Assembly: GCA_964383365.1 (NCBI GenBank)
Contig: CAYLHF010000071.1
Span: 1 to 7,593 of the forward strand
Source: CAYLHF01 sp964383365
GTDB lineage: Bacteria; Bacteroidota; Rhodothermia; Rhodothermales; UBA10348
Direction of reading: 5' to 3'
DNA length: 7,593 nucleotides
The notes under the pieces are model-generated. The model did no database searches, had not been told where the DNA came from, and was given only the letters and a program-made list of their open reading frames with translations. Of the stretch, positions 5,508-7,593 are shown piece by piece; positions within the stretch are counted from its first letter, which is position 1; every line of letters starts with the position of its first letter. Made by a program: the position numbers and the translations under genes.

Positions 5508-7593
5508 ATTCTTATTCGTATACTGGCCCCGGCGAACGGTGGGCAGAAGACGACCCCACCGCCGAAGATTATCTCAATGTCTCCCGCGAGAATGCGGATC
5601 ACCTGTACGAAGCTCTCAATACTATAATGGATTCAGACGCGGCAGACGGCGTGCTGACGCCTTCGTCTATTACCCTGACCGGCAACATCACAATGGCTGA
5701 CGACACGTGGATCGGCTTAGGGGCCGGTGCGGGTCGGATTGTGTTTGACTCGACGCCGACGCCGGACACGATCACCTTTTCGGATGCGGCGGTCGTTTGT
5801 AGCGGGACGCTCGGCGCGGGGGCGACGACGGTGACAACGCTGGATGCAACGTCAGCTATAACCCTGACAAACGATCAAAACAATATAACTGAAATTACTG
5901 TCGATAACGGGACGGCTGGCACGGGTGCGGGTGCGCGTCTTGTATTAGCGGCTGATGCTGGAATTGCGTATTTAATGACGCTATCTGGCAGTTATACTAC
6001 GTCTGGTTTTTATACTGCTGACACGGGATTGCTTTTTACTGATAGCAACCTCTCGGGTGGCTTATCGTTTGGCACTAACCATGCTACTGCTGACATATCG
6101 TTTTGGACAGCTAATGGTAATCAGCGTATGACGATAGACGGCGCAACCGGCAACGTAGGCATCGGCACGGCGTCACCTGGAAATCTCCTCGACATCGTTT
6201 CAGGCGCAACGCAAAATAGTACCGTCCACATCGGAGAAGCTATTGACGAAGGTATGTATCTTCTCTCTACTGCTGATAGTCAATTCGGTATTTCTGGTGG
6301 TGCAGAATTTGTCAGTAATGCGTGGACTGCCCGCGCCACAGAAGCGGCACTTATTCGCTCTGAGAGCGGCTACATACTCTTTACGACAGATGCGTCACTG
6401 ACAGATGGTAGTACATTCACGCCCACGGAGCGTATGCGCCTCGACTCCAGCGGCAACGTCGGCATCGGCACGAGCAGCCCGTCGTCACCACTGACGATTG
6501 GAGCCTACACTGCTGGCTCTGCCAACTTAGGTGCAAAACAAGCTGCGGCAGATGCGTATGGGATTGTCATTGAGGCGAGTGCCAATGACAGATGGTTGCG
6601 AATGGGGCATGATGGCACTACTGGCATTATAGAGACAACCTTTCTGTCTACTGGTGGCAACAGCGATTTAGTTTTTAAGACAGGCGGCAGCGAATCACTG
6701 CGCCTCGACTCCAGCGGCAACCTGGGACTGGGCGTGACGCCGCATGGGACGTACTCAACATACACCTCACAATCTATTGGAGGGATGGGTTATATTGCGG
6801 CAAACACAACTGCCGCAGCGGGTAATACGCTTGACATCCTGAATAATTCCAACCTCGATACTGACGGAAACTGGAAGTATATAGCAAACGACGAAGTTTC
6901 ACGGTTATTGATGGTTGATGGGACGTTTCAATTTTACTCTGTGGGTGCGTCTACGGGTACAATTTCATCGTGGGGAACGGCGAAGCTGACGATTAGCAAC
7001 GTCGGACTTATCAACACGACTACCACAGCGGGTAATAATACGCTAATTACGACGAACAGTAATGCGTCAACGCCGTATGGAATGTATATCGATTTTTCTG
7101 CTGCATCTCCCAACAACACGACGCAATATTACATCCGGTGCGATGATTCAACCGATATTGATTTCATCGTCTACTCTGACGGATCGGTGCAGGGTCGCGC
7201 CAACAGTTACGGCGGCATCTCGGACGTTGCCCTCAAGACCAACATCACGCCAGCACGAGACTACTGGGATGATTGGAAGAAGCTGAAATACAGCAAGTGG
7301 CAGTGGACGAGTGAATACGAAACAGAAGGTGACGAAGCGAAGAAACTGTTCGGTATTGTCGCTCAGGATCTGGCAGAGGTGTTCCCCGGTGCGACCTACG
7401 ACACCGACGAAGGATTGGCGGTGCGCACCTCCGTGGTCAACACCATCGGCGGCAGGGTGCTGCAACGCGCACAGGAGCGTATCGAAGACTGTGAAGGGGC
7501 GATTATGAAGACCACGCTCGATTGGAAAGCAGAGGCACAGAAGCTATCGGCGCGAGTAGCAGACTTGGAAGCACAACTCGGGAAGGCGGCGTA
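5504..7593 (+). CDS. Tail fibre protein with peptidase S74 chaperone domain (3' end at window edge)
   Basis: The frame runs from ATG 5504 to the last base, giving 696 full codons plus 'ta'. A coiled coil ends at the edge, so a TAA or TAG stop may lie one base beyond. The N-terminal ~45 residues (TGPGERWAEDDPTAEDYLNVSREN) probably attach to the tail. About 46-200 is a Thr/Gly/Ala-rich beta region. Three copies of a beta-strand motif of the type RMRLDSSGNVGIGTSSP (from 208, 310 and 399) are widespread in phage fibres. About 570-660 is the S74 intramolecular chaperone: S573-D574-x-x-L-K578 fits the self-cleavage site and Ser-Lys dyad, followed by NITP, Y-x-x-W-x-W and GIVAQDLAEVFP (617-628). Residues 653-696 are a heptad-like helix (LEAQL near the end). 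By family knowledge, the C-terminal domain assists trimerisation and is then cleaved off between Ser573 and Asp574. The protein probably binds the host receptor. Confidence 0.9.
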   Translation, partial: MNSYSYTGPGERWAEDDPTAEDYLNVSRENADHLYEALNTIMDSDAADGVLTPSSITLTGNITMADDTWIGLGAGAGRIVFDSTPTPDTITFSDAAVVCSGTLGAGATTVTTLDATSAITLTNDQNNITEITVDNGTAGTGAGARLVLAADAGIAYLMTLSGSYTTSGFYTADTGLLFTDSNLSGGLSFGTNHATADISFWTANGNQRMTIDGATGNVGIGTASPGNLLDIVSGATQNSTVHIGEAIDEGMYLLSTADSQFGISGGAEFVSNAWTARATEAALIRSESGYILFTTDASLTDGSTFTPTERMRLDSSGNVGIGTSSPSSPLTIGAYTAGSANLGAKQAAADAYGIVIEASANDRWLRMGHDGTTGIIETTFLSTGGNSDLVFKTGGSESLRLDSSGNLGLGVTPHGTYSTYTSQSIGGMGYIAANTTAAAGNTLDILNNSNLDTDGNWKYIANDEVSRLLMVDGTFQFYSVGASTGTISSWGTAKLTISNVGLINTTTTAGNNTLITTNSNASTPYGMYIDFSAASPNNTTQYYIRCDDSTDIDFIVYSDGSVQGRANSYGGISDVALKTNITPARDYWDDWKKLKYSKWQWTSEYETEGDEAKKLFGIVAQDLAEVFPGATYDTDEGLAVRTSVVNTIGGRVLQRAQERIEDCEGAIMKTTLDWKAEAQKLSARVADLEAQLGKAA
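6125..6742 (+). repeat. Three copies of the 'RxxxD..GNxGxG' fibre motif
   Basis: The copies start at 6125, 6431 and 6695, about 88-102 residues apart. Copies 2 and 3 share an identical 23-base stretch (6435-6457 and 6699-6721) encoding R-L-D-S-S-G-N. Copy 1 reads R-M-T-I-D-G-A-T-G-N and is more divergent in DNA. Each probably marks a turn or start of a new shaft subdomain. Identity of this kind is a typical substrate for recombination between fibre genes. Confidence 0.85.
7220..7593 (+). other. Peptidase S74 intramolecular chaperone domain
   Basis: This is the segment of the fibre expected to be released after folding, beginning at the codon for Ser573 (7220-7222). It contains the S-D-x-x-L-K signature, G-I-V-A-Q-D, the E-V-F-P turn and a C-terminal helix (653-696) expected to form a trimeric coiled coil. 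All key residues visible by eye are conserved, so self-processing is expected rather than lost. The fold and cleavage chemistry are known from other family members such as phage endosialidases. Confidence 0.85.

Overview
The window is a slice of a tailed-bacteriophage (Caudoviricetes) tail module, from a free phage or a prophage. It shows the usual siphovirus-like order: a long repetitive tail protein (probably the end of a tape measure protein), a small minor tail protein, a large tail hub or tip protein, a small accessory gene and a tail fibre. The host cannot be named. Most of the window looks moderately G+C-rich, and all genes are on the + strand. No capsid, packaging, lysis, integration or replication gene is present, and there is no tRNA, CRISPR or insertion sequence.

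Layout. 1-1140: C-terminal 379 residues of a protein that starts upstream, built from three successive repeat families. The first is a 96-base tandem repeat with tryptophans alternately 17 and 15 residues apart. 1149-1535: 128-residue putative minor tail protein. 1532-1915: 127-residue unrecognised protein with a clear Sec signal peptide. 1893-4592: 899-residue putative tail hub/tip protein. 4604-5023: 139-residue charged hypothetical protein. 5037-5507: HNH-family endonuclease with a C-terminal DNA-binding region, probably a free-standing homing endonuclease. 5504 to the window end: at least 696 residues of a tail fibre ending in a peptidase S74 intramolecular chaperone domain.

The genes are packed as one transcription unit. 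Gaps are at most 13 bases, and three junctions overlap (4, 23 and 4 bases). No promoter or terminator is visible. The tail proteins presumably build the distal end of the tail: tape measure, then tip and hub, then a trimeric host-recognition fibre whose C-terminal chaperone cleaves itself off after trimer folding. The endonuclease is the likely selfish element; its 3' end supplies the fibre gene's ribosome binding site and start codon.

Nothing here is clearly a wholly new system. The points most worth a second look are the tryptophan-periodic repeat array, the secreted protein embedded between tail genes, and the way the endonuclease gene is fused to the fibre gene's translation start.
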